Shown here one piece after another: positions 36,939 through 48,428 of a stretch of 64,000 nt of DNA. How positions within the stretch are numbered: position 1 is the stretch's first letter; each line of letters opens with the position of its first letter. Origin of the DNA: Styela clava (lineage: Eukaryota > Chordata > Ascidiacea > Stolidobranchia > Styelidae); the NCBI RefSeq assembly GCF_964204865.1, contig NC_135257.1, positions 930,001-994,000 of the forward strand, read 5' to 3'. A model generated the notes under the pieces. The model saw nothing but the letters and a program-made list of their open reading frames with translations. It had not been told where the DNA came from and did no database searches. A program made the translations under genes and the position numbers.

Positions 36939-38880
36939 GCATATTTGTTTGGATAACCATAAGTCTATAAAATTAGTTTATACGAATCCAAAAATTTGAT
37001 ATAATATATAATTCCTGATTAATTTTATTCGTGTATTCAGAGAGGCTAGGTTTGTATACTCCAGAATATAATACAGTGCATGAAGAAGTGTCTCATATTT
37101 TCTTGGGTACAGTTTTTAGCCATCAGAATAAGGATGATCAACCAATAAAGAACTCATTTTATCTTCAGAATTAGAAATAAAAATATGCAATACTAAGTCA
37201 ATGTTTGAAGAAAAAGTATGCTAGCAGTCTTTCATTTTGATATTCCATAGACTGTGGAAACCTTAGGAATTTTTAGTGAACAACCTTTTAATTATTAGTT
37301 TACACATAAGGATGCCGACGAGACGCGCACTGATAAAAATAACTAGCGATTCCAGTACGATTTTCACAGTACCACAGCACGCTTATTACTCGCTAGTAAC
37401 CCTTAGTCGACGCGGGCCTCAGGGTGGTGGCATTCTTTCACGAAATTTTAATACTTTTCGTAAAATAAGGCTACTATTGCATTGTCGATATTGAAATGTT
37501 GTCTTTTACAAATACCGATTTCGGATGTAAACAAACAACCGCATAAATTCTGAATAGAGCAGTGGCAGTACCTGGCGAACATGTGGTAAGATTGTAATCT
37601 GTGTAGGCAGAGCCGGATATATACAATGAGAAGTCATTGGGTATGCCATTTAGGAGGCCTCTCTTTACAGTGACGCCATGGAACTCCGATGGCGTAGTAG
37701 TAAGTCACCCACTATTATGTTGAACGTAACCAAGACCCAAGTCTTCAGCCTACCTTGCGCTGCCTAATGATAAACTCAGCACTGCATTCAATGCATGATT
37801 TGGGATTTTGTCGAAATTTCAATTTTTGGTAGATTTTGAACATACTTCGGCTATATCGTAAATAGCTTCCATTTTAAAATCGGGCGCTTTAGGCCCAGGC
37901 CTGATGTACAGAAAATATACTGTATTATTAATATCGTGGTAGAGTTCTGGATACCAATATATGAGATTGAGCCGAGTGCAATTCCACGTGACTAATTATT
38001 TAGGACACAGATGATTAAATTTCAAAATGCAATTAGAGCTGAATTTACCATTGGACAAGGTAGGCCAAGCCTTGGGGGACCTAAGCCTTAACGGTCTCGA
38101 CGCTTGATTTTGATTTATTATTGAACACGTTAGTGTACATAACGAAATTGGCGAATTCATGTATTTGAGTAAGCTCTTATTGTTCATTTTTTAGAGTGTT
38201 CCAAGAATGCGTTTAAAATTTTATTAAACAGTCACTTGTTTAATTTTTAATCAGGTAATTAATTCGTGCCCAGTAATTGGGGGATGCTACACACCTCTCA
38301 GCCACCTCGACCCAAAACGGGTATTGTGACTTAGATTTTTTTTTTTGCATTGAAGTTTCATTACAGCCTTGAGCTTTTTAAAGTGTTTTTAAATTGAACT
38401 TACTATCCTATCTACTGAGTGAATAGAATACGTATCTCGACTAAAACTGTAATTTCGTATTTAACACAATGAAAATGTCATTATGACCAGGCAATTCATG
38501 ACCATCGAACCATGGACACTAAACTTAGTTTTGACGGACTCCCATCATATGCCGTATCAAAGTCTAGCCTACGAGGGAGGACAATATTTTATTTACAAGA
38601 AAACTATAGAAACGATTAATGTGATGGATGAGGTGACTCCACGACCTGTATTTTGTCATCACATTGGTAAGAGCTGAAATGCCGCCATACATATGCAGGT
38701 CGTTTCAAAAAGCGATGAAATTCTGTTTGTATTTCCTTATAGCAATTGATATTTGTCCACAAAGCTCAATCACAATGACTTTTTGATTGAAATCGGGCCC
38801 GGGCCAAGGGCCCTAGGGCCACTTGCCGCCTAAATCAGGCGCTGTATGCAATTCGCACATGAAAGATGTTATGACTATTA

Positions 38881-38950
38881 TGGAATTTCAACTCTACCGA
38901 TCATACCTAGACAAAATTTAAGTGGTGCCAACGCAGGTAAAACTGCAAAG
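38881..38950 (+). pseudogene. Relic of an alkaline phosphatase exon
   Basis: Very similar to the end of alkaline phosphatase exon 9 and its donor (31077-31145): matching ACTCTACC, CCTAGACAAAATTTAAGTG, CAACRCAGGTAAAA and CTGCAAA. About 300 bp upstream, the open frame around 38529-38580 (YQSLAYEGGQYF) may be a diverged version of the start of the same exon ([11 protein letters not shown]). No other phosphatase exon was found nearby, so this is a fragment of a duplicated copy. Confidence 0.65.
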
Positions 38951-41319
38951 CCGATAAAAATACCTATCGTTTAGCGTAGCGGTTTCCAAAGTGGGCAAAA
39001 AGACCGTGTAGGCGTTTGCCATAACTGACTTCAAACTGGACAATTAGGACCGAAACTATTAAACGACTGTGGGCGCAGACAACAAAGCATGTAGGCCCAA
39101 GAATGTAGTATAATTTTGCTAATTCCAGGTTTGCTCGGAATTTTGGTTCGAGAGATCCAATTTGACTTTTCCTCAACCTTTGATCCCGGAAAATTCTCCA
39201 CATACTTCACCATTGCAAAATTTTCGGGACTTATTTTAGGAGTGGGTGCACGAGGTGTCGCCTGTAAAATGGGGTATTTGTTTCAAACCACCATTATGAT
39301 TCATCGCATGCAACAATCTGTTTTTTGAAAGTTCCGGTGAAAAATTTAAGCCCAGTCTATCACAGCTATTTCTACACTAATTTTTTATTACTGCAATTAA
39401 ATTGAAACTCCTAAGAAGACAAAATGATCATTGAATTATCTGATTTATATTCAAATTTCCGAAACACAACTGAAAACTGGCGAATAGATTTCAAGTCTGA
39501 GTGAGAAAAGGGTCTGGGCGAATGCGAAAAGGGGCCATTGTTACGTCAATTTTTGCATCTTGTCGATTGGCCAATGTCACGAAGTAAACAAGAAAGTCGA
39601 TGCTCGGGGAAACATTCATATAGTAACACTTTTATATTTATCGCGCATTGATTCGTAGTAATACTGCTCCGGTGCGTAGCCCTCCCCACGCTGTCCTGCA
39701 TGAGTTGAATGCCGTATAATTTCAAATTAGGTTACAGTTCAGATTTTTTACTGCCGACTTTTAGGGGCTTGAAGCCCTAACTGTGCGCCATCTGTTTGAA
39801 ATGAAATGAGCTAGGAAGAACCATCCCCCCGTTGCGATGGTTCATTTTTCATTTTTGGGTCATTGAATAACCAGTATAGTAAAGTATTGAAATCCACAGA
39901 AACCATTTAACTGTACTCGCTACGTTGCCAGTTTGTCTAACCATTGTCTCAAACTCAGTTACTCAGCATCTAAATTTTAGACATACATCTTGTAAAGACC
40001 CATGCATCAGTTAATGTTTTTCTTAAATAAATTAGTGGCCTCAAACGACCTGCTCAAACGATCATGATCGCCGCGTGATTTTTCAGTACTCATGTGACAG
40101 CATAATAGATTGAATATATTAATTACATTGTTTTGATTACGATTAGTGTCCGATGCCATTTAATGCTTGGTTTGGCTCGCTCCATTCGCTCGTTCCATTT
40201 CAAATAACTCGTGTCTGAAGCAGGGCATAGACAGATGTACTGCATGTGGATTAAATTTCAGCTAGTGATAGCTTAAAAATTAGATTTAAAAAAGGAAAGA
40301 AACGCGTTGCTTAATAAGTTGGGAGATGAACGCGATGTCTAATGTCAAGCTTGAATCAGATAGATGTACCGTTGTTCGATATCGGTAAATTTTTCGTTTC
40401 GGTATTTCCATCGGTATGGGGCTGAATTTAGACCGATATTTTCGATACATTTAGCTTTTCAATCACATATTAAACGATGTTGAACCTATTCGCCTCGTTA
40501 ATGATGGGCCACGCTCGACCCCACCCCCGCGAGTATAAGCGGAAATAGGATTCTAGGACCTGTTTTTACCATTTATCGGCCAAACTAACTCAACTAATTT
40601 AGCTATTTTTGCTGTCTAAATTTTATATCAAAATTTTCAATGTGGTAAATATGAGGAAATATATCAATTGAATATTAGTGGATCTTCCAATGTGCCAAAT
40701 ACAAAATAGAACGTTATATCGACACGAAACCCGCTCAAGCAACGATAGGTAAACATTATTTCACCCCCATATTGGCCGAACCATATGAGTTTTATAATTT
40801 AACACCGAGATTACTAGCGTTGTCTGCGTTTTGAAATTTATCGGTAAATTATTTTTTCAAGTTTTTACAGAGAACTTGCGCGAAATAATATATATATGTT
40901 TATATTGCAATCAATTACAAATATTAGTAAGAAATCTATATGCACACTGCGTATACTTTTTCAATTTAGTATTTCAATTTTTTTAATGTGTGCATCACAT
41001 TAGTTTGGTAGGTATAGTAAAGGTATTATTATATCCATTTTTTCTATTGATTTGCAAGGGAAAGAACGTGCCTGATTAAATTTTATGATGTAGTGTTGCA
41101 TCAAAACATTACGTATACTATGATAATATGACTATGGGATTACTTGCATTCTTGCTATGAAAAAAACACACAAGATTATTACCCTATACCTATAATAATC
41201 AAAATATAAACTTGAAAGAAATTGTTTTTTATTCAAGATACAATATAGCATGTTTCTGATGTATGTGTCGCAACAAGTTGTCACTGATAGGATATATTAG
41301 ATACTTCCATTATATATAT
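38951..41319. other. No recognised feature
   Basis: AT-rich sequence with short open frames only, no family resemblance and no clear element ends. The GC-rich palindromic patch just before it (38797-38820, GGGCCCGGGCC..GGGCCC) is unexplained. Confidence 0.4.
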
Positions 41320-42258
41320 CAGGGGTGGCCAACACGTCTTGAGGAGTCGATCGCGGCTGATATTGAGAAAGTTTGATATGATCCGTCGGAAAATCTCCCT
41401 GAACCAGTTTCCTGCAGCGCTTATGTGTTACAAAACGAATAACACAGTACTGCGCACGCACGTTTTATTACGTAAGAAATGCAATTTTTACTGCTGCCGA
41501 TGTTAAGAAATGAACTTGCCGAATACCGTCTGCCGGTCGTACAACATCTTTTGCTCTATGCAAGGGTAATTGTTATCAATTTCATTTGCAGCGGTAGCAG
41601 TGGCTTCATAATACCAATTGTTTCTAAATCCGTGCTAGCAAAGAACCGGACCCGAAGGAAATTATGAATTACGAAGTTTGAGTCATGTAACATTTATGAT
41701 TGTGAATAGTAGTTTTTTGCTGTTTAAAATCTAAACTTTAGATAATACATAGATACCTAGCAAAGTTTTTTTAGGAATTTGCAACACTTACGTCTAAGAA
41801 TAAGGCAGGTCTTGAATCAGAATTGTATGATTTGGATAGGCATTTTATCCGGGTACCATTACATAATCAAATTAACGGTGATCGTACATTTGAACCCATG
41901 CATATATCCGCGGGTTCAATCTATATGCGGGTGCTAAAACCCATCGGTTAGGGTGAGTATGGGTTCAAATATCCGTAAAACAAAAAAAAATTCCATAGGT
42001 GCAATAGTATGCAGGTGCAATTGTCGTGGGTTCAAATGTAATGGAACCCAAATTAACAGTTGAAATGGAGCATAAAATTTCCATTTCATTGAGGATGCTA
42101 CAAAAAGACCGAGCTTATTGTCTGTAGCGGAATTATTTGTATACGGGTGTGCAGATATCTCTTTTATTTTTGTACTTGTCCTTATTACCGATCAGTCGAT
42201 CACGAACTCTTTTGTCGATTTTAGTCGATCGCGGTGGCAAGTAGGTTGGTCACCCCTG
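41320..42258. mobile_element. hAT-type non-autonomous element with 8-bp TSD
   Basis: 939 bp. Left end CAGGGGTGGCCAACA, with GAGTCGATCGCGG just inside; right end CGATCGCGGTGG...GGTCACCCCTG. Flanked by ATATATAT on both sides (41312-41319 and 42259-42266); the low complexity of the duplicate makes it less decisive than usual. There is no transposase frame. A complete M9 MITE copy is nested inside it. Confidence 0.85.
41877..42048 (+). mobile_element. MITE family M9, copy 3 with 9-bp TSD, nested in hAT element
   Basis: 172 bp, from GGTGATCGTACATTTGAACCC to GGTTCAAATGTAATGGAACC. Perfect 9-bp flanking repeat CAAATTAAC at 41868-41876 and 42049-42057. It lacks one internal ACGTGGGTTCAAATGT unit present near the right end of copies 2 and 4. 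Nesting shows it inserted after the hAT element. Confidence 0.92.
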
Positions 42259-42404
42259 ATATATATAATGTCATAATCTTTCAATTATAGGATTTTGTAA
42301 TATCTCAAACGGTACATCTTTATATCTTGTATCCAATATATCTAATTAGCGCAACTTTTGTATTTTTTTTTTCCGATTCTATCAGAATATTTAATAAAAT
42401 TACC

Positions 42405-42700
42405 ACACGATTAACATTCACTTATTATATTTTATGTTCATTTTTTTGGTTATTACTTGATAATTATGTTCGAATAAATATGATAGCTATCTTATCATGG
42501 TGAACAAAATGAATTGTGCAACTTTATTTCCAATAATTCGACGACAAATTTTACACGTTGGCTTAATTGACTCATAAATTAAAATCTCTGAAAATGAACT
42601 GAAAAGGGGGAATGCTCAGTTTAAGCACCTTTATTCTCGTCACTGGCACATGCTTACAAAACATGCGTATGAGCTATTCCCTGAAAAATCCGAAAGTATG
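42405..42700. repeat. Dispersed repeat, copy 2 (partner at 35150-35440)
   Basis: See the partner copy for shared blocks. The matches are ordered and collinear, with substitutions and small indels. Confidence 0.55.
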
Positions 42701-43013
42701 GTGTCAAACAACCGCAAAGATTAAGAGGGTAAAGTTATGTGGTATGTGAGACAGACAACCGTATAACTATGAGTTTACAGAAATTAGTTCAAACGAACTC
42801 GGCAATTTGATTCTCATTTACCCATGAATAGAACTTTGATTTAGGTATACGTAAATTTTAATAGTCAAGTATCAACAATTTATATTTCAATAATAACAAC
42901 GATAGATCAAGCAATGTTACCAAATATAGATATCTCGATAGATATAAATCTATATATTATCTCTGACTAATATTATAAATGCATTAATTATCGAATAAAG
43001 TTATCTATTAAAG

Positions 43014-43453
43014 CAGGGGTTCCCAAACCGCGGATAACGGGCCAAATCGGGCCCGCGAAACGATTTAAAATGGCACGCCGAGCTTAAGTGAAATAGTGTG
43101 CAACAGATTTTGTTTCTACCTTTTTGCATTCTAGATAGCGCCAAGTGTGACGCCATTATCATAGTTTAGTCAAGTGTTTATCGTAGCAATTCAATTAAAA
43201 CGGTATCTCAATTCTACGTACCGGTATTAGGATTGCATAGGGCACTAATTTAGTTATGAACCATATACGCTTAAGATGTCAAAACGAAAACTAGACTCCG
43301 AAAACGGATTTTTTCAGATAAATGGCAGCAGTGGTGAATCCACTGAACCCTTACTAAACCGTCGCGCACTTTCGGGCGCTACACTCTTCCGGCCCGCGAA
43401 CATCTCTCCGATTCAAATTTTGGCCCGTGACGAATAACGTTTGGGAACCCCTG
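43014..43453. mobile_element. hAT-type MITE with perfect TIR and 8-bp TSD
   Basis: 440 bp. Left CAGGGGTTCCCAAAC and right GTTTGGGAACCCCTG are perfect inverted repeats. The 8-bp duplication TATTAAAG is exact at 43006-43013 and 43454-43461. GC-rich inner blocks (GGGCCCGCG, GGCCCGCGAA) and a short unrelated centre; no transposase frame. Confidence 0.93.
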
Positions 43454-43636
43454 TATTAAAGTTTATATTCATAACAAACACTTTTTAAAAATTTTGTGTC
43501 AGGTGCAGATTTTCTTGCAAATTTATTATATTTTTTCATACTATTGATTAACATTTGATGTAAAGGAAAAAGCATTATAAAGGAGTAAAGATAACTTGGA
43601 TCAAATACTATTTTCTTTAGCTATGTTTACAAATTG

Positions 43637-46600
43637 TCAGAGCTTTTGTTTCGTTTGACGACGAGCGAGAATAACTTTGTAATCGGGAGGCTTCAGTATA
43701 GATGATGATATGCCAGACATGTCTACATCTTCATACGCCGGGTCTAACGACACATCATACCTGTTTGAATGGTAAATACACTAAAAGACTATAACTAAAC
43801 ATAATAAAAACATTATGGTTACAATTATTTTTGAGGTTGGAGGTGGGCGTAAACTTTACAAATATCAAAATGGGGTGCGGCTAAAAAAGTTTGATATCTG
43901 CTGCTCTATAAGTGAATACTAACCGTAGTACAATTGTAGCTAAAAAGACAAAGATATCAGCTTCAGCAATTAGTTTTCCCGCGCATTTACGGTCTCCAAT
44001 TGAGAATGGAATCACGTGATCCGATTTCACAAATTTCCCGTTCTTATCCAAATGCCTGTCTGGCCGAAAAGCTTCGACGTCCGGCCCCCAGTACTTTGGG
44101 TCGTGATGAACACTCCACAAATTTGGATAAATGACAACACCTTTTGGTATCTTGTATCCACCAACTACAGTATCAGAAATGGTTTTGTGGAACAGAGCGC
44201 CTGGTGCTATTGGACGCAACCTCATAGCTTCCTGTATAACTGCTTTCAATAATGGTACTTTTTCCTGACATTTGTAAAGATCCCATATAGCTGAATATAA
44301 ACGAGTTGTGTAGCATAAATAACAAAGCATCAAAAACAGTTCATAGTATCTAACCTACTATAATTTTCTATTTCTTGCCCAATGACGAGGAAATTGATAG
44401 TTAGTTTGGTTAATTAAAATAACTTATTTCATATGAAATACAAAAACTTTCAAGATGTTCACTAGAATATAAATTTCAGAATAAGTTTGCCTTACACCCA
44501 TAACCTTTCATGCCTTCTTCAAGTTCTTGTTGAACTTCTTCCATCATATCTCGATGTTTCAAAAGAAATATAATGACCCACATCAACTGGTTTGATACGG
44601 GTATTGAACCGGCTGATATCATGTCCATAAAGATGAGAGCAAGTGATTCCAAATCGTATTGATCGGGTTCAGGGTTTTCTAAACATTGGATAAAGTATTT
44701 ACATCATATAGGTATAATTGATGTTTCGTTAGAGTTTTGCTTAGAAGCAAATATAATCTACAAACAACTACATTAACCTAATAACTACAAAATACATAAA
44801 GTCGTGACTAATTAGGGAAATAAAGACATACAGGATACATAAAATAAAGATTAGTTAGTGACTAGCGTATTTTTACTGCTACTGCATTTAAATACAAAAA
44901 ATCTTCATCAAGACGTAGTTCAAAAATATTTAAATGACCGTAAGTCAACTCCTGAGTTATGAAACATGTCGCAAAAAGTAAATTGATAAGTAAATTGAAA
45001 ATCGACATTAGATAATTCGTATACTCTACTGTTTCCCACCTTCGAAAAAAGAACAAGTCAAGTCTTTCATGTGAGACTGTTTCTCTAGTCGATGTTCTTC
45101 TATCAGAGCAATTATCCTCTTTACCAATTTTGATCGGCTGGCGCTTTCATCAGCCAAAAACCTGTTTAATATGTTTTGAATAAATAATATGTCCAATTTT
45201 GTATATTCCTGTTTAAATATGTAAAATAGTTAGAATTAGTGGCTCAAAGACTTATACTCAAAACTTGTCCAGAAAAAGAAAAAAACAAACGAGAATTGTG
45301 CTCACTTCTATATATATCGTGAACCTACGCTTTTCGATCAGTTATCAAGGGGGATACGTCGACTGTGCTATCGTCTTGAGGCAAAAACGATTTATATTGT
45401 AATGAGTGTAATCCATCAAAATATTGTACGGCATGTGTATATTAAAGCATATAAACTATGCACTTGGTCGACGAGTCTGCACATCCGTATGGCTTCACGT
45501 TAGCTTCACACTCACCATGAAAATGGGGGGAAATACGACAGTGACGGTGTGAAGAATAATATAGGGAATTTGCTTTTAAATCGTGGTGCGTTTATGTCGG
45601 ACACAAGCTTTTGCAATTCCATTCTCCTATTCGACGGAAATTCTTTGTTCATACAACTCTGAATAATAAATTATGTAACAAATTGGTACAATTGTGCGAA
45701 AGCAGAGTCGTTTCTCGTCAACAAAATATAGTTTGTGTTGTAACTTGGATACTGGCTTTTTGTTTTTACAATATTACATAATGAGATCCAGAATAATGGA
45801 CAGCTTACCGTAGCAACACATACATTCGCTAGTTAAAAACGCTGTTATAACAGTTATAAATATTTACAATATGTTCAGTATACTTACAAGAAAAGCAACC
45901 TGGTCCATACGATACTGTAAGTAATCTCCCAATGCAACAGACTCTCCGTTCTCAATAAAATCTTTTAAATCTTCAGACAGAAATTTATCTGCTTGGTCAC
46001 AAATTATTTTGGGAAGCTCTAAATAAATTTTTATACCAATTTGTCGATTCAAAATACTTGAATATATTTTCAAAGCAATGTTTGTTTATTTTTATTCTTT
46101 GGTATTTATTCGTAAGTGAGATGCATGAGGTGCACGTCTTTGCTGGTTTAAAAGAAAATATGGGAATAGTTCTTGGTATATTATAAATATTTGAGGAATG
46201 TATCAACAGCATGTATAATTTTCAGCTTTTGAATGGAAGTTTGTCAAACGTAATCATGTAAGCGCCAAATTTATTCACCTAAATAAAGAATTGTCAGATA
46301 GATGAGGTAAAAAAAAACAGATTATGGTGTTGAAGACAACTACCAAACTACGGATATTATATTCCGTTATGTCTAGATAAATTAGCACCAATGCTACGCA
46401 GCGAACAATTTTGTATTTTAACATGTGTTATCCCTACAGAAGCTATCCTAGCTTACATGACATTACTGATGCTACCGATTTGACCACAAATGGTTTCCAC
46501 TTTTTCCATGAATCTCCATACTGAATGAAGAATAGTCCTCGATTATCTCGTATGGCTTCGAATAATGGACCGGTAATACGACCAGACATCTCACTTTTAT

Positions 46601-47122
46601 TTGTTAACAATCCTTCTTTTATTGCATCGTACCTTTAAAATTTACAAGATCAATAATGACATATTATAAGGACAAAATACTGCACATATAGATATAATTA
46701 ACTTAAATTAAACTAACTTGATGCCAGGAGGTTAGAATTCATATTTAGGATCTCAAAGTAGCTCTACTGATCAAAACTTTCCAAATGTGAGACGAAATAC
46801 TGGAATTTTAACTAGAGGGCTCGAACATATTTAAAACTTTATATTTCGTGACTAATTCGCAGAAAAAAAATGAAAGTCGAAGTTGAGATTCCCCAATGTT
46901 TTATTGATATATATCTATAACAATCATCTGTCAACACATGGCTCACCCATTCAGAACAACCCAATCTTGGTTGAATATTTTGTATCGAAAAATATTTCCA
47001 TAATGTTGATTTGCCCAATTCAGCAAAGTTTTTTCAGCAAACGGTTTAAGCTGTAGAGCAGATCCAAACAATGGCCATCCCCATGGCCCAGGCATATTTC
47101 TGAATTCAGTCGTTTCTGACAT
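43637..47122 (-). CDS. Cytochrome P450, CYP2-clan-like, with a stop codon across one splice junction
   Basis: Heme monooxygenase. Exons in transcript order: 47122-46947, 46632-46457, 46018-45888, 45658-45516, 45161-45040, 44678-44496, 44290-43924, 43760-43637; phases fit throughout (474 codons). Motifs: PGPWGWPLFGSA near residue 11, the C-helix W-K-K-W-K, K-helix E331-A-M-R334, the FRPDRHL block (385-391), and heme loop FSIGDRKCAG with C413. The I-helix reads AGSIPVS (272-278) instead of AGxDTT. No hydrophobic membrane anchor precedes the proline-rich hinge, so a first exon may be missing or the ATG at 47122 may be internal. Exon 2 ends TCA T|GTAAGC; joined to exon 3 (AG CTT) it gives TAG at codon 118. 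The two dead neighbours have an open junction at this point. Either this copy is a recent pseudogene, another junction is used, or there is a base error. Confidence 0.85.
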
Positions 47123-47559
47123 CTTGATTAATAGCCTTCTAGAATCTATAGATGATTCAACTACCTAATATAGCTAAATGTTTCAAAATCTTGCTTGTAA
47201 CTGAAAAATGCGACGATTCTGCTCTGCAAACTAATTTTTTATTTAATATTACTTCAATAGAATCAGGACTGAAATATTCTAGACACACGTTGGAGAAGTT
47301 ATCAGTTTGTTAATATAAACATGACCGCAGATAAAATTGGTCGATGTAGCACTGATCATACAACTAATAGGAGGTTTTAGACTTTATTTAAAGATTGCAT
47401 CGAAATTGATGTCTTTTTTCAACAAGAACATACTTTTTCATGAATAGCCTGGCCTAACTCTAATCTGGTACACATACTACGTTCCGGTGTCCGCCATCTT
47501 GGTTCACATAATTCAGGAGTACCAATTTTCAATTATAGATTGAACTATTTATTGCTGTT
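47123..47559 (-). other. Upstream flank of the first P450 gene
   Basis: Patchy similarity to the flank upstream of the two dead copies (51545-51720 and 57640-57815): shared CTGCAARCTAATTTTTT, CAATRGAATCA/CAATGGCATCA and GACACAC blocks. This shows the original P450 duplication included upstream sequence. No promoter element could be assigned. Confidence 0.5.
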
Positions 47560-48428
47560 TCTCGTAGGTAAAGTAGCTGAAACTATAACCCAACACCAAC
47601 GACAATTTAATAAAACAATCCATGAATCCACTACGTGTTCAAAGACTCACTCTGTTCACAACGTGACATTAATGTCTGAATAATATAAGCGCCGTTGTAA
47701 AAGGAAAATGTCCATGCTTCCTTCCATCATGAAATTACTCGAAATGATCTCTCGGGAAATTATGTTAAGCATCAACAGATTGTCATTAATATATATCACA
47801 TTCTACGTGAGATGCCTGATAATGGATTTCGGTCGTGTACAGTGCGCGCTATGACACAGATAATGAAAATATGATATTTCAATTAAACGCGTTGCATTCA
47901 CAACTACTTTCATGCATTAGTCAATGTAGCAAAGTGAACCGCACCGCCACGAACTTCAACACCTTCGAGATTATTGAGTTTCAATACTCACAGTGGCTTG
48001 CCATGCTGGGAAGGTTAAAATAGAAAAAAGAAAAGTCTGAAATGACGAAATTTTAGTTTCAAAAATGCGTTTCAACATTTTCTATGGCAGTGATACATCT
48101 ATTACGTCAGGTGGCTTTTCCAAACTTGATAATATTGAGCAATTGGTTGGTGAAGAGAGTATACTGAATTTTTGACGATTTCATTCGCTAAATTAAAAGC
48201 ATTTTCGTCGTTGAAAATTGTTGCAAAATGAATGTTTCTCTTCAATCAGTGACTTGAAATTTGACGGTATTTTTTACGACTCAGGACGCAGAAATTTCAT
48301 GAGTAACTAGTAGTGAATGTGTCGAACTACATATTATTAGTTTAAACAATTTAAATAATTTATTCCATTTAAAATACATAAATTTTTGAAACGTTCACTA
48401 GGATGTAAATTTTAGAATAAATTTGCCA

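Larger units (their letters stand above)
31872..38480. other. Gene-poor interval downstream of alkaline phosphatase
   Basis: Contains the piggyBac relic, the diverged repeats and the small tandem repeat reported separately. The remainder (31872-32539, 35661-36752, 36939-38480) shows no recognisable gene. GC-rich patches around 37590-37900 and 38040-38100 may be transposon ends but were not resolvable. Confidence 0.45.

Noticed and set aside
38797..38835. GC-rich palindromic patch GGGCCCGGGCC..GGGCCC
   Set aside because: Could be the inner part of a hAT end, but no CAG..CTG terminus or target duplication was found.
47835..48023. 62-codon open frame identical in 53206-53394
   Set aside because: Identity is explained by the recent tandem duplication of the whole region; no splice or family evidence for coding.
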